64,000 bases of DNA, from NCBI GenBank assembly GCA_905221605.1, contig CAJNDS010002172.1:189113-253112 (forward strand), in the 5' to 3' direction. Source of the DNA: Symbiodinium natans. Lineage: Eukaryota > Sar > Dinophyceae > Suessiales > Symbiodiniaceae. The translations under genes were made by a program, and so were the position numbers. The notes below the pieces were generated by a model. The model made no database searches and was not told the DNA's origin. It saw only the letters and a program-made list of their open reading frames with translations. Numbering within the stretch: position 1 is the stretch's first letter; every line of letters begins with the position of its first letter. This document shows, one piece after another, positions 8,347 through 18,474 of this stretch.

Positions 8347-8480
8347 TGAATCTTAGGGTAGTTTCATGGTCCTTCAATTAGGGGGACCCCGTATATGCCC
8401 TTTACATACCCTGTAAAACCCTAAACCACAGGCCCATACTTCAGAACCCTTCGAAGAAGGTAAGGGACCATTTTAAGACC
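8347..8480. mobile_element. Family D element
   Basis: Starts with AATCTTAGGGTAGTTTCATG, shared with 20052, and contains GCCCATACTTCAGAACCC, shared with 17780-17800. The right end is degenerate. Confidence 0.5.
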
Positions 8481-9146
8481 CTAACCTTAAACCATGAACC
8501 ATAAACCCTGAACCCTAAACCCTTGAAAGAAATCAGAGGACCAGACTCTAAACCCCAAAGCCCTAAACCCTAAACCTTACACCCTAAACCCTAAACCCTA
8601 AACCCTAGCCCCAAGCCCTAAACCCGGATCCAGGGCGCTTCCCCGGTGGAAAATGGTCGTGGGGCCCTTCGGCAGTTGCGACACGGCCTGGCGCGCGGAA
8701 GCCCCGACTGGGGGCCTGGGGGATTAGGATGTGAGGGTCCAGAGAGACCCTAAACCCTAAACCCTAAACGCTAAACCCTAAACGCTAAACCCTAAACCCT
8801 AAACCCTAACAGCCCTAAACACTGAACGCAAGAACCCTGGAACCCAAAGCTGCAGGCGTCACCTTGGAACGTTAAACCCGAAGGCACAAGCCCCTCAGAT
8901 TTTAGGGTTAAGGGTTTAGGGTTTAGGGGTAGGGTTTAGGGTTTATGGTCTAGGGTCTAGGGTTTATGGTTTAGGGCTCAGGGCTATTTAGGGGTTTAGG
9001 GCTTACGGTTTAGGCTTACAATCAACCTGCGCGCTAAACCCTCAAGCCCTAATGTCTGTCAGCGCTCGAGACCTCCAGGGTTTAAGGGGTTTTAGGGTTT
9101 TAGGGCCTAAGGTTTAGGCGTTCCGGCGTTTAAGGATTTAGGTTGG
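8481..9146. other. Telomere-like units and one coding-like island
   Basis: CCCTAAA variants occur at 8565-8625 and 8752-8818, and TTTAGGG variants at 8901-9015. The GC-rich island 8630-8745 is open on both strands (minus: ASARQAVSQLPKGPTTIF) and its strand cannot be decided. Confidence 0.4.
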
Positions 9147-9240
9147 GGTGTTCCCCCTTCTACTAACAGTCCTTAATAGGGAATATAGTACCCCCGATTA
9201 TAATCCCATTAAGGACTGTTGGTATAAGGGAGAGCATCCC
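9147..9240. mobile_element. Family B inverted-repeat element (MITE-like)
   Basis: Ends GTTCCCCCTTCTACTAACAG and, inverted, CTCCCTTATACCAACAG. Both continue into TCCTTAAT(A)GGG. About 94 bp in all, non-coding. Relatives are at 26250, 52750 and 53760. Confidence 0.7.
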
Positions 9241-9245
9241 AAGAT

Positions 9246-9310
9246 TCCCTAAACCCTAAACCCTAAACCCTAAACCCCAAACCCTAAACCCTAAACCCTA
9301 AACCCTAATA
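9246..9310 (-). repeat. Telomere-like array (CCCTAAA)n
   Basis: Nine units ending CCCTAATAG, which supplies the AG before the exon at 9312. Confidence 0.95.
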
Positions 9311-9311
9311 G

Positions 9312-9436
9312 GCTTCTGGGATGTCGGATTGGGGAGGCAAGGGCCTCGAGGGAGAAGAGGACAGCTCTCATCTCTTGGGCGAGATAAAGACACCTCGGGC
9401 TGAAATGGAAGACAAGCCCTACACCCCGAAGCCAAG
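9312..9436 (+). CDS. Candidate exon of an acidic protein
   Basis: Preceded by CCCTAATAG and followed by CCAAG|GTTTAGGG. The frame starting GCT at 9312 is open throughout: ASGMSDWGGKGLEGEED, then SSHLLGEIKTPRAEMEDK, then PYTPKPR. Its composition (acidic, with Lys/Pro at the end) is unlike the surrounding repeats. One of the clearest islands in which both splice sites come from telomere-like sequence. Function unknown. Confidence 0.6.
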
Positions 9437-9541
9437 GTTTAGGGTTTAGGGTTTCGGGTTTAGGGTGTAGGGTTTAGGGTTTAGGGTTTAGGGTTTAGGG
9501 TTTAGGGTTTAGGGGTTAGGGTTTAGGGTTTAGGGTTTAGG
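9437..9541 (+). repeat. Telomere-like array (TTTAGGG)n
   Basis: Fourteen units, predicted to start the intron after 9312-9436. Confidence 0.96.
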
Positions 9542-9903
9542 GAAATCCTACAAACCCTATATACTGTAAACCCAAACCCCAATCCTACAAACCCGATTAT
9601 CCTAAAAACCTAAACCCTGGGTCCTATGAACCCTATGTCCTAGAAACCCTAATTCCTAGAAACCCCAAATCCTTTTTACCCCAATCCTACATACTCTAAA
9701 CCCTAAATGCTACAAACCCTGCATGCAAAACCTTGGATTTGGGGGTGTTAGGACTTCCCATCCACGCAGAGTGCACTTTGAGGTGGGGATTGTCCGGCCG
9801 ATCCTATTCTTGGTTGCGGGGTCGGTGTTGAGGGGATGGGCTTGCCGGCTACTGGGACTGATACCCTAGACCCTAGAAAGCCCTAGAAGCCCTGAAACAC
9901 TTC
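9542..9903. other. Degenerate CCCTAAA-derived sequence and unique DNA
   Basis: 9542-9730 holds units of the form AAACCCTANATCCTA, a diverged telomere derivative. 9731-9900 is unique with no clear exon. Confidence 0.5.
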
Positions 9904-9985
9904 GGGTTTAGGGTTTGGGGTCTGGGGTTTGGGGTTTGGGGTTTGGGGTTTGGGGTTTGGGGTTTGGGGTTTGGGGTTTGGGGTT
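9904..9985 (+). repeat. Homogeneous (TTTGGGG)n array
   Basis: Ten TTTGGGG heptamers, a variant homogenised in a block. Confidence 0.95.
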
Positions 9986-9996
9986 TCAGGGCCAGG

Positions 9997-10095
9997 GATC
10001 CTTGCATCTGGGGCGCCACAGCAAGATGCACATCATACAGAGCATGATGCCATCCGACATGATGGGTGGCTCAAAGTCCGAGCTGCTTCCCTGAG
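9997..10095 (+). CDS. Candidate exon, Met/Ser/His-rich
   Basis: After CAGGGCCAG the frame GSLHLGRHSKMHIIQ and MMPSDMMGGSKSELLP is open to a TGA at about 10092. A donor GTCG lies a few bases on. Product unrecognised. Confidence 0.42.
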
Positions 10096-11085
10096 GCTTT
10101 GGTCGTTTTTTGGGGTTTTGGGGTTTAGGGTGTGTGGCTTCGGGTTTGGGGCTTGGGGGGGTAAGGGTTTAGGGCTTGGAGTTTGGGGGTTTAGGGCTTG
10201 GGGCTTAGGGCATGGGGTGTAGGGTTTGGCGTTTAGGGTTTAGGGCTTGGGGTTGAGGGTTTTGGGCTCATGGGTTTAGGGTTAGGGCTTAGGGTTCTGG
10301 GTTTAGGATGATGGGTCTTGGGGTATAGGGTTTGGGATCCCCAACGGCAGGCGCCTTAAGCTTCAGCCATAGGACCCAGGGTGCTGAGCCCAAGCCCCTA
10401 GAAGCCAAAGTGACCTCAAACAACCCTAAACCCTAAACCCTAAACCCTAGACCCTATACCCTATCCCTGGGATGCCCCCCTGAACACGAAGCCGCAAGCG
10501 TCCCTAAGCCCAAGTCCTGAAAGGGGTTTCGGGTTGCAGGTTTAGGGTTTAGGATTTAGGGTTTAGGATTTAGGGTTTAGGGTTTAGGGTTTAAGGCTTA
10601 GGATTTAGGATTTAGGGTTTAGGGTTTAGGGTTTAGGGTTTAGGGTTTAGGGTTTAGGGTTTAGGCTTCAGGGTCTAGCGCGCCACCCTTGCACCCAGTG
10701 GGGGGGGGGACAGCTCTGGTGCTCGGAAGCCCTGGAAGTCGCCCTAGAAAAAGGGGCCTGGGTGCTTTGAAGGATTTGGGGTTTAGGGCTAAGGCAACCC
10801 TAAGCCCTAAACCCTAAACCCTAAACCCTAAACCCTAAGCCCTAAACCCTAAACCACGGTTTAGGGTTTTCGGATGCCAGGGTTGTAGGGTTAAGCCCTA
10901 AAGCCCCAAGACCCGAAGCCCTGAGGACGTGCAGCCGGGATGCGTTGGAGGTCAGCCCCATGAACTGGTTGATACTTAGTTGAAGAGCCGGGAGCTGAAG
11001 GTTTGGGAGCCAGGGTTTAGGGTTTAGGGTTTGGGGTTTGGGGTTTGGGGTTTAGGGTTTAGGGTTTAGGGTTTAGGGTTTAGGA
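10096..11085. repeat. Telomere-like arrays and small islands
   Basis: TTTAGGG-type: 10118-10330 (degenerate), 10528-10672, 11012-11085. CCCTAAA-type: 10411-10460, 10799-10856. The island 10925-10995 reads on the minus strand as INQFMGLTSNASRLHVL and may be an exon. 10680-10790 shows nothing clear. Confidence 0.8.
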
Positions 11086-11087
11086 TG

Positions 11088-11119
<32 letters not shown>

Positions 11120-11205
11120 CTGGGTGATGATGACAGCGACCATGACTTTGAAGATGAATGTGATGACCATGATGAGGATGATGACGATGGCGACGGCCAC
11201 AAGCC
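11086..11205 (+). repeat. GAT/ATG trinucleotide microsatellite
   Basis: Imperfect GATGAT repeats directly after a telomere-like array. Poly-Met/poly-Ile/poly-Ser frames here are artefacts. 11206-11450 contains C runs and an AT run but no gene. Confidence 0.93.
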
Positions 11206-11478
11206 CTCCCCCCCCCCACAAAAACAAATCACAATGGAAGGGTCTGACAAATGTGTACATCTACATGCGTACATATATATATATGTACACAGACATGCAT
11301 ATAACCAGAACTTCTACACGCCCAAACGCAAGAGCTCCATGAATTCCTCCCGAATCACTGGAACCCCCCCATACAGAACGTGTTCGACCCCCCCCCCCCC
11401 CCGCTTTACAGGCTGAGCTTCTCAGATGGGCAACCCTTGGGTCAAAAGGAGCTTTTAGGGTGTAGGGGGTAAGATTTA

Positions 11479-11700
11479 GGGTTTAGGTTTAGGGTTTAGG
11501 GTTTAGGGTTTCGGGTTTAGGGTTTAGTGTTTGGGGTTCAGGGTTCAGGGTTAGGGTTTATAGGGTTTAGGGTTTAGGGTTTACGGTTTAGGGTTTAGGC
11601 TTCAGGGTTTAGGGTTTAGGGTTAGGGTTTAGCAATTAGGGTTTAGGGTTTACGGTTTAGGGTGTAGGGAATAGGGAATAGGGTTTGGGGTTTTAGAATT
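11479..11700 (+). repeat. Telomere-like array, degenerate
   Basis: TTTAGGG with TTTCGGG, TTTACGG and TTCAGGG variants. Confidence 0.9.
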
Positions 11701-11718
11701 TAGGGTTTTCTATCCCAG

Positions 11719-11822
11719 CCAAGGCGCTGCTCCAGGAGCTGCGCCTGCTTCGTGGAGAGGATCAAATTCCTCGAGCCCATGCAGACGCCTGGGCGCTGGA
11801 GCTTTTGGGTTTTGAGGAGTAG
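11719..11822 (+). CDS. Candidate terminal exon
   Basis: After TATCCCAG the frame reads KALLQELRLLRGEDQIP, then RAHADAWALELLGFEE, and ends in TAG at 11820-11822. It is a Leu/Glu/Arg-rich, helix-like C-terminus. A TTTAGGG array starts 10 bp later. Product unrecognised. Confidence 0.55.
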
Positions 11823-11830
11823 CCTAGGAA

Positions 11831-12027
11831 GGGTTTAGGGTTTAGGGTTTAGGGTTTAGGGTTTAGGGTTTAGGGTTTAGGGTTTAGGGTTTAGGGTTTA
11901 GGGTTTAGGTTAGGGTTTAGGGTTTAGGGTTTAGGGTTTAGGGTTTAGGGTTTAGGGTTTAGGGTTTAGGGTTTAGGGTTTAGGGTTTAGGGTTTAGGGT
12001 TTAGGGTTTAGGGTTTAGGGTTTAGGG
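11831..12027 (+). repeat. Telomere-like array (TTTAGGG)n
   Basis: About 200 bp, near-perfect with one short unit. Confidence 0.97.
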
Positions 12028-12446
12028 ACGAGGGTGTAGAGTTCAAGGCTTCAGGCCCAGGGGTTGGCAGTTTGTTCTTAGGTCCCAAGGAGACCTGGCA
12101 GTCCCTTGCCTAAGAGGGCTTGTAGCGGAACCGACCCCCTCCCCCCCCCCCCCCAAAAAAAAAAAGTAGACACAGCAAAACAAAGAAGGTTTAGGGTTAG
12201 GGGGTTTAGGTTTAGGTTTTTTTTTTAGGGTTAGGTTTAGGTTAGGGTTTGGTTTAGGGGGTTTAGGGTTTAGGTTTAGGGTTTAGGGTTTCGGGTTTAG
12301 GGTTTAGGGTTTAGGGTCTCTATGGGGATGCCCCCCCCCCCCCCCCGCCCCTCCGCTTTCCGAGGACTGCTTTGAGGCATCCTTGTGAGGGCCTAGGAAT
12401 TCAGGTTTGCCGGGTGGTGGGCTGGGTTCCTGCTCTCAGAGAAAAG
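12028..12446. other. Small islands, C runs and short telomere-like runs
   Basis: A possible exon follows GGCAG at 12069. C runs are at 12141 and 12331. Degenerate TTTAGGG occupies 12188-12317. No gene is firmly supported. Confidence 0.4.
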
Positions 12447-12523
12447 GGTTTGGGGTTTAGGGTTTAGGGTTTAGGGTTTAGGGTTTAGGGTTTAGGGTTT
12501 AGGGTTTAGGGTTTAGGGTTTAG
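12447..12523 (+). repeat. Telomere-like array (TTTAGGG)n
   Basis: Eleven units, the first TTTGGGG. Confidence 0.96.
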
Positions 12524-12637
12524 GGCTACATAACCCTGTCGTGGGAACTTTGTTCAGGTTCCTCAACAGGAAACCTGCGCTTCACCGGATCGGGTGGGCT
12601 CTGCACGTCAGAACCCTGATGAAAGCTAGGCTTAATA

Positions 12638-12745
12638 GAGCCCAGTAACCATATTATCATAAGGGCACCCTTTTTTTGGGGTTGGTTACTTCATAAGGGA
12701 ACCCCGAACCCAAAAAAAAGGGTAAAGGGTACCACTGGGCTACCA
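12638..12745. mobile_element. Family C inverted-repeat element (MITE-like)
   Basis: Left end AGCCCAGTAACCATATTATC and right end GGTACCACTGGGCTACC are imperfect inverted repeats. GGGCACCCTTT inside pairs with AAAGGGTACC. About 108 bp, non-coding. Relatives are at 45619, 53655, 55935 and 56159. Confidence 0.7.
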
Positions 12746-13377
12746 AGTAGGTACTTTTCGCCGGAGTCCCCGTTGTTGTGTTGGCGGTTTAGCTTTTAGG
12801 GGGGAGGGGGGGATTCAATCCACCTAAGAAAGAAAAGTACCAAGCCCACCCCGGGCTCTCTGAGTTCAGGGTTCGGGGATTAGGGCTCTGAAATGTTTAG
12901 GCTTTAGGCTTTGGGGGTTGGGGATTAGGGTTGTCAGGGCCACTCAACAAGAAAACTCTATCCCTATTCCGGACTGTTAATATACGGGGAAGCTTAAACC
13001 CTAAAAACCCTCAGCTGAAACCCTGAAGCCTGAAACGCATCCCGAGTTGCGGGAGACGAGGCTCGTCTCAGCTGGGTCCATGTACCTCAACTGCTCTTCA
13101 GGGCATGGAGCTTGCGGGATGGCTCAGCGTCTCGGCTTCCCTGGCAAAAGAAGCAAAGCAACAACACAAACAAGACAACCACAGGGATTCCGAGAAAGGC
13201 ACTTGTAATCGTGCGCCACGGTCCTCAGCACACTTCGCATCAAGGCGCAGAGCTCGGCTTGTTTTTGTGGAAGTTGCAGGGTCGAGGGCTTGCGGCTTGA
13301 AATGGTAAGGACTTTAGGGTTCAAGGTTGTAGGGCCTAGGGGGTTGAGGGCTTTGAGGGTTTAGGGTTCAATTTGGG
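12746..13377. other. Unassigned, possible exon at 13105-13300
   Basis: 12960-12995 carries a family B end (CCGGACTGTTAATATACGGG). 13105-13300 is open in three frames and includes GCGGCTTGAAATG|GTAAGG, a good donor-like site, but I cannot choose a frame. Confidence 0.3.
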
Positions 13378-13527
13378 ATGCCAGCACTCCCTCACCATCT
13401 GTCAACCTACCCGTTCGCAGCCAGAAATGATGGCCCCGCCATCTGCATGGAAAGGGTCCATCATCTAGATCACACCACATATGCACACGACAGATGTGAT
13501 CAAGCCCCTGATGGCTGCCCCCTCCAG

Positions 13528-13585
13528 GATGTGACGTTCAAGGCTTACACGGGTTTTTTGGAGAGTTTCGGCTTTCCAGCAAAGG
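13528..13585 (+). CDS. Candidate short exon
   Basis: CCCTCCAG precedes and AAAGG|GTACG follows. The frame reads DVTFKAYTGFLESFGFPAK. Unusually, no telomere-like array touches it. Neighbouring sequence back to 13378 may hold another exon. Confidence 0.4.
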
Positions 13586-13689
13586 GTACGATGGTGCTGG
13601 CGACACTCCTGAGCCTCACCTGAAACTCCAACATGGCCCTATGGATAGTGGTTATGGGTTTAGGGGTTTGCGGTTTAGGGTTTAGAGTT

Positions 13690-14300
13690 TAGGGTTAGAA
13701 CACCTTTGAATCGTAGGCTATGACCCACGGTACTCTAAGCATCACTCGTTTCCCCAGGCCCCAAGTTCCTCCCTGTAAACCTTCTATCCCATCCCCCCAT
13801 GCACCTTCCCGTGCCCGCTCTCCCCGCCCCCTCCGCCCGCTCCACCCGCTCCACTCCATGGCCCCCATGCCCTCGACCCCGGCTCCATGCCTCGACCCCG
13901 GCTCCAGCTCATGGCCCCAGGATCCCACATGGCTGCCACATCCCTCCCGACAGTGCCGGAACGTACCAGGGGGCCCTCCAATACATTTCGGGCTTGTTTT
14001 TGATGTATTGGGGGAGGGGTGGGGGGGTGTGTCAGGGTCTTGGACAACGCAAGGTAAACATATGGACGGTTGTCGTTGTCTGTCATACTCAGAAATTTGT
14101 ATTTCTAGCATACAACGCTTTACCCGACATGCTCGCACGCACTCAGGCTTCCCTCCCACTCCCAAACCCATGACACCCATCACTGCATCAATGCTGCACG
14201 TCCTTCTTCATGGTCTCATCGAAAACCGGCATTTGTCCCAGGCACCCTCAACACCTCTAAAATCAAGAATCTTGGAACAAAGACCCCGAGCCTAACCTGA
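13690..14300. other. Pro/Ser-rich open region, strand unresolved
   Basis: Four overlapping frames are open over 13700-14290 on both strands. The C-rich composition explains much of this. One may be real, but nothing recognisable is seen. Confidence 0.25.
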
Positions 14301-14411
14301 AATGCAAACCAGAATCCCGAAATTTCTGAGACCCTTGATGATGACGCTTGGGGCTTGCAGGCAGCGCGCTCGCACACATGGGCCGATTTTTTGTCATTTG
14401 CGCGATCTTTC

Positions 14412-14464
14412 AATGGCCCCACGAGAGTATAGTTCACACAGACGGATACTCTAGTGGGGCCATG
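14412..14464. repeat. Perfect-stem hairpin
   Basis: ATGGCCCCACGAGAGTAT at the left pairs with ATACTCTAGTGGGGCCAT at the right with one mismatch and a short loop. It could be an inverted-repeat element or a structured RNA. Confidence 0.6.
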
Positions 14465-14472
14465 TTTTTGGG

Positions 14473-14795
14473 GAATGTATTGGACCCCGCGCCCTGACTG
14501 AATACATTCCTACCTAAGGTAATTTAAGGTAAGCCCGAGCCCGAAATAATCCGAGAAGAATTCCCAGAACTATCCAGAACCCCTCAACTTAGCTACGGTT
14601 TTCTGCAGGCTAAGACCTGGCAAGGAATGTATTGGACCCGCCCCCGGGTCAGATACGTTTCTGCATCCTGCGGTCAGGTGACCATCATACTACCGGACCG
14701 GACATACCATGCCATGATTGCTGGCTCTTGGCGATTACAGTCTCAAAGCACATAGGCCTGAATGTATTGGACCCCGCCCCGGGTCCCATACATTC
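14473..14795. repeat. Three spaced copies of a quasi-palindrome
   Basis: Copies at 14473-14509, 14625-14661 and 14760-14795 share the arms GAATGTATTGGACCC and GGGTC.N.ATACATTC around a C-rich centre. Spacing is about 150 and 135 bp. The sequence between copies is unrelated. Confidence 0.75.
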
Positions 14796-15340
14796 AGCGC
14801 TTTGCTTATGCATCGTCGCGCAGCAAAAAGGACTGCATGTCGCTGCCCGCCTTACTTTATGTTTGGGGCTTTCTGTGTGTGTGCGCGCCCTGAGCCCCTA
14901 AACCCAAAAAATCACACAACTTGAACCCACCCACCCCCAGGACATCCGAAAAAACAAATCTGGATCTTGAGGGATTGGGGAGGTGAGGGGTGGACGCTGC
15001 TTGATTTTCGCTTTGAAGCTCAAAACACTCAGCCAGGTCTAAGCTCGCTTTTTCGGACTCCCTCAAATCGAGCTAGCCGCCGAATAGCCAGGAAGTCTTA
15101 AACTCTTCTGGACTGGGTGGTGCTTCGTGAGTCTTGGTATGGGTTGGACATGGTTGGCCATTCTGGGCTTCTTCTTGGGAAGACGAACAGCGCAACCCCC
15201 CCCCCCCCATGTTGAGGGTTTCGGGTTTACGGTTTACGGTTTAGGGTTTGGTTTCCGGTTTCGGGTTTCGGGTTTCGGGTTTCGGGTATGGGGTTTGGGG
15301 TTTAGGGTTTAGAGTTGGGGGTCGGCGGCACTGGCGGTAG
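14796..15340. other. Unassigned region with degenerate telomere-like tail
   Basis: Open frames on both strands at 14800-15070 are not distinguishable. 15214-15318 is a TTTCGGG/TTTACGG/TTTGGGG array. Confidence 0.35.
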
Positions 15341-15412
15341 CCATTAAATAGTTATAAGTACAGTCATAAGTACAGTTATCATTGGTTAATAAGTACCATG
15401 AACCTCCAAGTA
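15341..15412. mobile_element. Family A element, right half
   Basis: Ends in GTACCATGAACCTCCAAGTA and contains AAGTACAGT repeats. The left terminal repeat is missing or diverged. Confidence 0.5.
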
Positions 15413-15561
15413 GGGTTTACGTTCGAGGGTTTTGAGCTTGAGGGGGAGGGGAGGGGCACCAAAGGGGTGTAAGGGCCCCAAAAAATTGTAGCATCCCCTA
15501 TACCCTAAACCCTAAACCCTAAACCACGGGGTGTAGGGGCCTAAACACTAAACCCTAAAAC

Positions 15562-15634
15562 CCTTTGTGGCGAGATGCTGTCGCCAAAGGACGGCGTTCC
15601 GTAGCTGCTCTTCAAAGGGCTCACCGAGGAAGTT
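15562..15634 (-). CDS. Candidate exon, unknown product
   Basis: On the minus strand CCGCCAACAG precedes NFLGEPFEEQLRNAVLW and RQHLATK, and GTTTTAGGG follows. CCCTAAA lies to its left and a 240-bp TTTAGGG array to its right. It is a helix-like amphipathic peptide. Confidence 0.58.
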
Positions 15635-15640
15635 CTGTTG

Positions 15641-15883
15641 GCGGGTTTAGGGTTTAGGGTTTAGGGTTTAGGGTTTAGGGTTTAGGGTTTAGGGTTTAGG
15701 GTTTAGGGTTTAGGGTTTAGGGTTTAGGGTTTAGGGTTTAGGGTTTATGGTTTAGTGTTTAGGGTTTAGGGTTTAGGGTTTAGGGTTTAGGGTTTAGGGT
15801 TTAGGGTTTAGGGTTTAGGGTTTAGGGTTTAGGGTTTAGGGTTTAGGGTTCAGGGTTTAGGGTTTAGGGTTTAGGGTTTAGGT
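15641..15883 (+). repeat. Telomere-like array (TTTAGGG)n
   Basis: About 34 units, one of the longest arrays here. Confidence 0.97.
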
Positions 15884-16141
15884 TTTGAGGCTTGAGGGGT
15901 GTTCAACGGGGGTATGTAACCCAAGGTTCGCCAACACACCCCACTACTCCTTAAGGCTCCCTAAGCTTTTCAAAGCTTCCCTAACTAGGTACACTGAACC
16001 CTAAACCCTGAACCCTCAACCCTCAACCCTAAACCCCCCTCCCTTAAGGACTCTATAGCCTTTATCCGATGAACCCCGAATCCTAAAACCAACCCTGCCC
16101 TTCAGGGATCTTTAAGTCCTGGAGCTTGGCTTGTATGGTAG

Positions 16142-16268
16142 TTTAGGGTTGAGGGTTTGGGGTTTGGGGTTTAGGGTTTAGGGTTTAGGGTTTGGGGTTT
16201 GGGGTTTGGGGTTTGGGGTGTGGGGTTTGGGGTTTGGGGTGTGGGGTTTGGGGTTTGGGTTTGGGGTT
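16142..16268 (+). repeat. Telomere-like array, TTTAGGG to TTTGGGG
   Basis: Switches from TTTAGGG to TTTGGGG units within the array. 15900-16140 has no clear gene; 16269-16640 is open in one frame to about 16507 but unrecognised. Confidence 0.92.
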
Positions 16269-16731
16269 TAATTAGGCTTCAGGGTTGGGGCTTTAACCCT
16301 AGGCCCCATACAGCGGGCTCTCACACTCCGAAATTTCAAAGATATGAATTCCAAACTAGGTCTAACCTTTCAATCAGATTGACCTTGAAACCATCCCTAG
16401 AGGAAAAGAACATTACTCCCAAGCGTCCTATAGTAACAAGCCCTAAGCACAAACTGGAAAGTCGATGTGGCTACCAACTTGGGACGGAAAAATTGTCAGC
16501 TTTCTAAACTAGTGCCCCTTTTTGGGTGTCCCTGGTCTTGCACAGCCTCTGACATTCAGGGTACCCAAAACGGGACCATGATTCAGAACGCTGGCAAAAA
16601 ATTTTGAAACCTAGATCCTATCCCCTTGGGACAAATGCAGAAGAAACCCCTAACCCTAAACCCGAAACCCTAAACCCTAAACCCGAAACCCTAAACCCTA
16701 AACCCGAAACCCTGAACCCTAAACGCTAAAG

Positions 16732-16801
16732 CACCCTGCTTGAAGACTTGGACCGGAAGAGCGCTTCCCCGCACCGATCCTCCGACAGCAAGACGACCTG
16801 A
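16732..16801 (+). CDS. Candidate terminal exon, Ser/Lys-rich
   Basis: After GCTAAAG the frame reads TLLEDLDRKSASPHRSSD and SKTT, then TGA. A CCCTAAA/CCCGAAA array lies on its left and TTTGGGG/TTTAGGG on its right (from 16805). Confidence 0.48.
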
Positions 16802-16804
16802 AGG

Positions 16805-16951
16805 AGGGTTTGGGGTCTAGGGTTTAGGGTTTAGGGTTTAGGGTTTAGGGTTTAAGGTTTAGGGTTTAGGGTTTAGGGTTGAGGGTTTAGGGTTCAAGGT
16901 TTAGGGTTTAGGGTTTAGGGTTTAGGGTTTAGGGTTTAGGGTTTAAAGTTC
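16805..16951 (+). repeat. Telomere-like array (TTTAGGG)n
   Basis: Twenty units with TTGAGGG and TTCAAGG variants. 16952-17195 is unique; 17196-17340 is a CCCTAATTA-type degenerate array. Confidence 0.93.
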
Positions 16952-17360
16952 AGCAGCTCCGGATCGAGCAGTGTCGTAGTAAAGTTATATGAACGGCTTC
17001 GATACACACCCACCCACAAAAAGAATCCCATAACCTTGAGAAAAACACAAGCAGTACTCCAATCATACAACGAAGTTCTACTCACGAAGACTTGTGACTT
17101 GTCTATTATACAATTACGGACAATCCCCTCCCACCAGGAGGTTTTACGGGTGCCATAGTTTTCCTCATCTCCCTAGTAATCCTACTTACCCTACTGGACC
17201 CCAATTACCCTAAACCCTAATTACCCTAAACCTAGCTACTCTAAACCCTACTTACCCTTAGCCCTAATTACCCTACACCTTGAATACCCTAAACCCTAAT
17301 TACCCCCAAACCCTAAACCCTAATTCCCTAAACCCTAATATCTAGAACCCCAAAGCCCAG

Positions 17361-17417
17361 GACCCGAGGCTCCAGGCAAAGAAGAGGCACTGCACCATGA
17401 AGCTGCCCACCAGCCTG
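17361..17417 (+). CDS. Candidate 19-codon exon
   Basis: CAAAGCCCAG precedes and CCTG|GTTTAGGG follows. The 57 nt are exactly 19 codons: DPRLQAKKRHCTMKLPTSL. The basic composition and canonical flanks make chance less likely. Product unrecognised. Confidence 0.55.
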
Positions 17418-17570
17418 GTTTAGGGTTTAGGGTTTAGGGTTTAGGGTTTAGGGTTTAGGGTTTAGGGTTTAGGGTTTAGGGTTTAGGGTTTAGGGTTTAG
17501 GGTTTAGGGTTTAGGGTTTAGGGTTTACGGTTTAGGGTTTAGGGCCTAGTTTAGGGTTTAGGGTTTAGGC
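17418..17570 (+). repeat. Telomere-like array (TTTAGGG)n
   Basis: About twenty units starting exactly at the donor of the exon at 17361-17417. Confidence 0.97.
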
Positions 17571-17692
17571 CGTAGGAGTCTCAGTACATCAGGTTCGGAG
17601 TCTGATCACTGGTTGTCCCAATGGGCCGCTGTCCGAAAACCAGAAGTCCAATCCGCCCTGCCTGGTTGGCCCCCATCCCATGAGATCTCTTT

Positions 17693-17812
17693 AACTCTAA
17701 GGGTATTTACATAGTCCTTTAAAATGATACTTCATTGGGGACCCATTATATACCTTGTATACCCTATACAACCCAAGGGCCCATACATCAGAACCCATAT
17801 AACTACCCTTAG
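17693..17812. mobile_element. Family D inverted-repeat element (MITE-like)
   Basis: Left end CTCTAAGGGTATTTACATAG and right end TATAACTACCCTTAGAAC are inverted repeats. Inside, GGGGACCCATTATATACC faces GGGCCCATACATCAG. About 120 bp, non-coding. Confidence 0.62.
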
Positions 17813-18132
17813 AACAACAATTCACCATCGTAGGGGCTTCGGGCTTGGAATTCTGGGTTAGGGTTGCTTCAGCCATTCAAGAACCCTACATACAAGACCG
17901 GGCATGACTAGGATCCAGGAGGCCATGAAACCCTGAACCCTAAACCATAAAACCCGAAACCCTAAAACCCGAAACCCTAAACCCCTGGTGATGCAAAGCT
18001 TGCCCTTCGGAACACCTGCTGGCTTTCCAATCCAGCGCGATCTGGCTCTGGGGGCCCTTCCCTAAACCCGAAACCCAACCCTGAACCTAAACCCTAAACC
18101 CTCAAACCCTAAACCCTAAACCCGTTAAACAG

Positions 18133-18225
18133 AAACATCCTCCCAAGGCACCCAGCACAACAAAGAGCCAACCGCAATCAGTTGGAAACACTTGCGCATG
18201 GGAGCAGCACAGGCTGCACAACTAG
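18133..18225 (+). CDS. Candidate terminal exon
   Basis: After GTTAAACAG the frame reads KHPPKAPSTTKSQPQSVG and NTCAWEQHRLHN, ending TAG at 18223-18225. The TAG also forms TAG|GTTTAGG, so splicing just after it is possible. Unrecognised. Confidence 0.38.
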   Translation, partial: KHPPKAPSTTKSQPQSVGNTCAWEQHRLHN

Positions 18226-18306
18226 GTTTAGGGGCTTAGGGTTTAGGGTTTAGGGGTTTAGGATTCAGGTTCAGGGTTTAGGGCTTAGGAGTTTAGGGTG
18301 TTTTAG

Positions 18307-18381
18307 TGCAACGATGTGTTTAGGGTTGCCCATGCTTGCTTCCTCATGGCCATGGCCGGTCATCATCCGAAACCGAAATGA
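18307..18381 (+). CDS. Candidate terminal exon
   Basis: After GTTTTAG the frame reads CNDVFRVAHACFLMAMAG and HHPKPK, then TGA at 18379-18381. Unrecognised. Confidence 0.38.
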   Translation, partial: CNDVFRVAHACFLMAMAGHHPKPK

Positions 18382-18474
18382 TCATGGGCATGAGGCAACG
18401 GCGTGGCAGTGATGTGGGAGAACACCTGGGGGGTTTTGGGTTGAGGGTTTAGGGTTTAGGATCTAGGGTTTAGG

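Noticed and set aside
9904-9985. CRISPR array
   Set aside because: Direct repeats here are uninterrupted heptamers with no spacers; the genome is eukaryotic in character.
13695-14295. Pro-rich or Gly/Trp-rich gene at 13.7-14.3 kb
   Set aside because: Four overlapping frames on both strands are open because of C-rich composition; none shows a motif or splice context.
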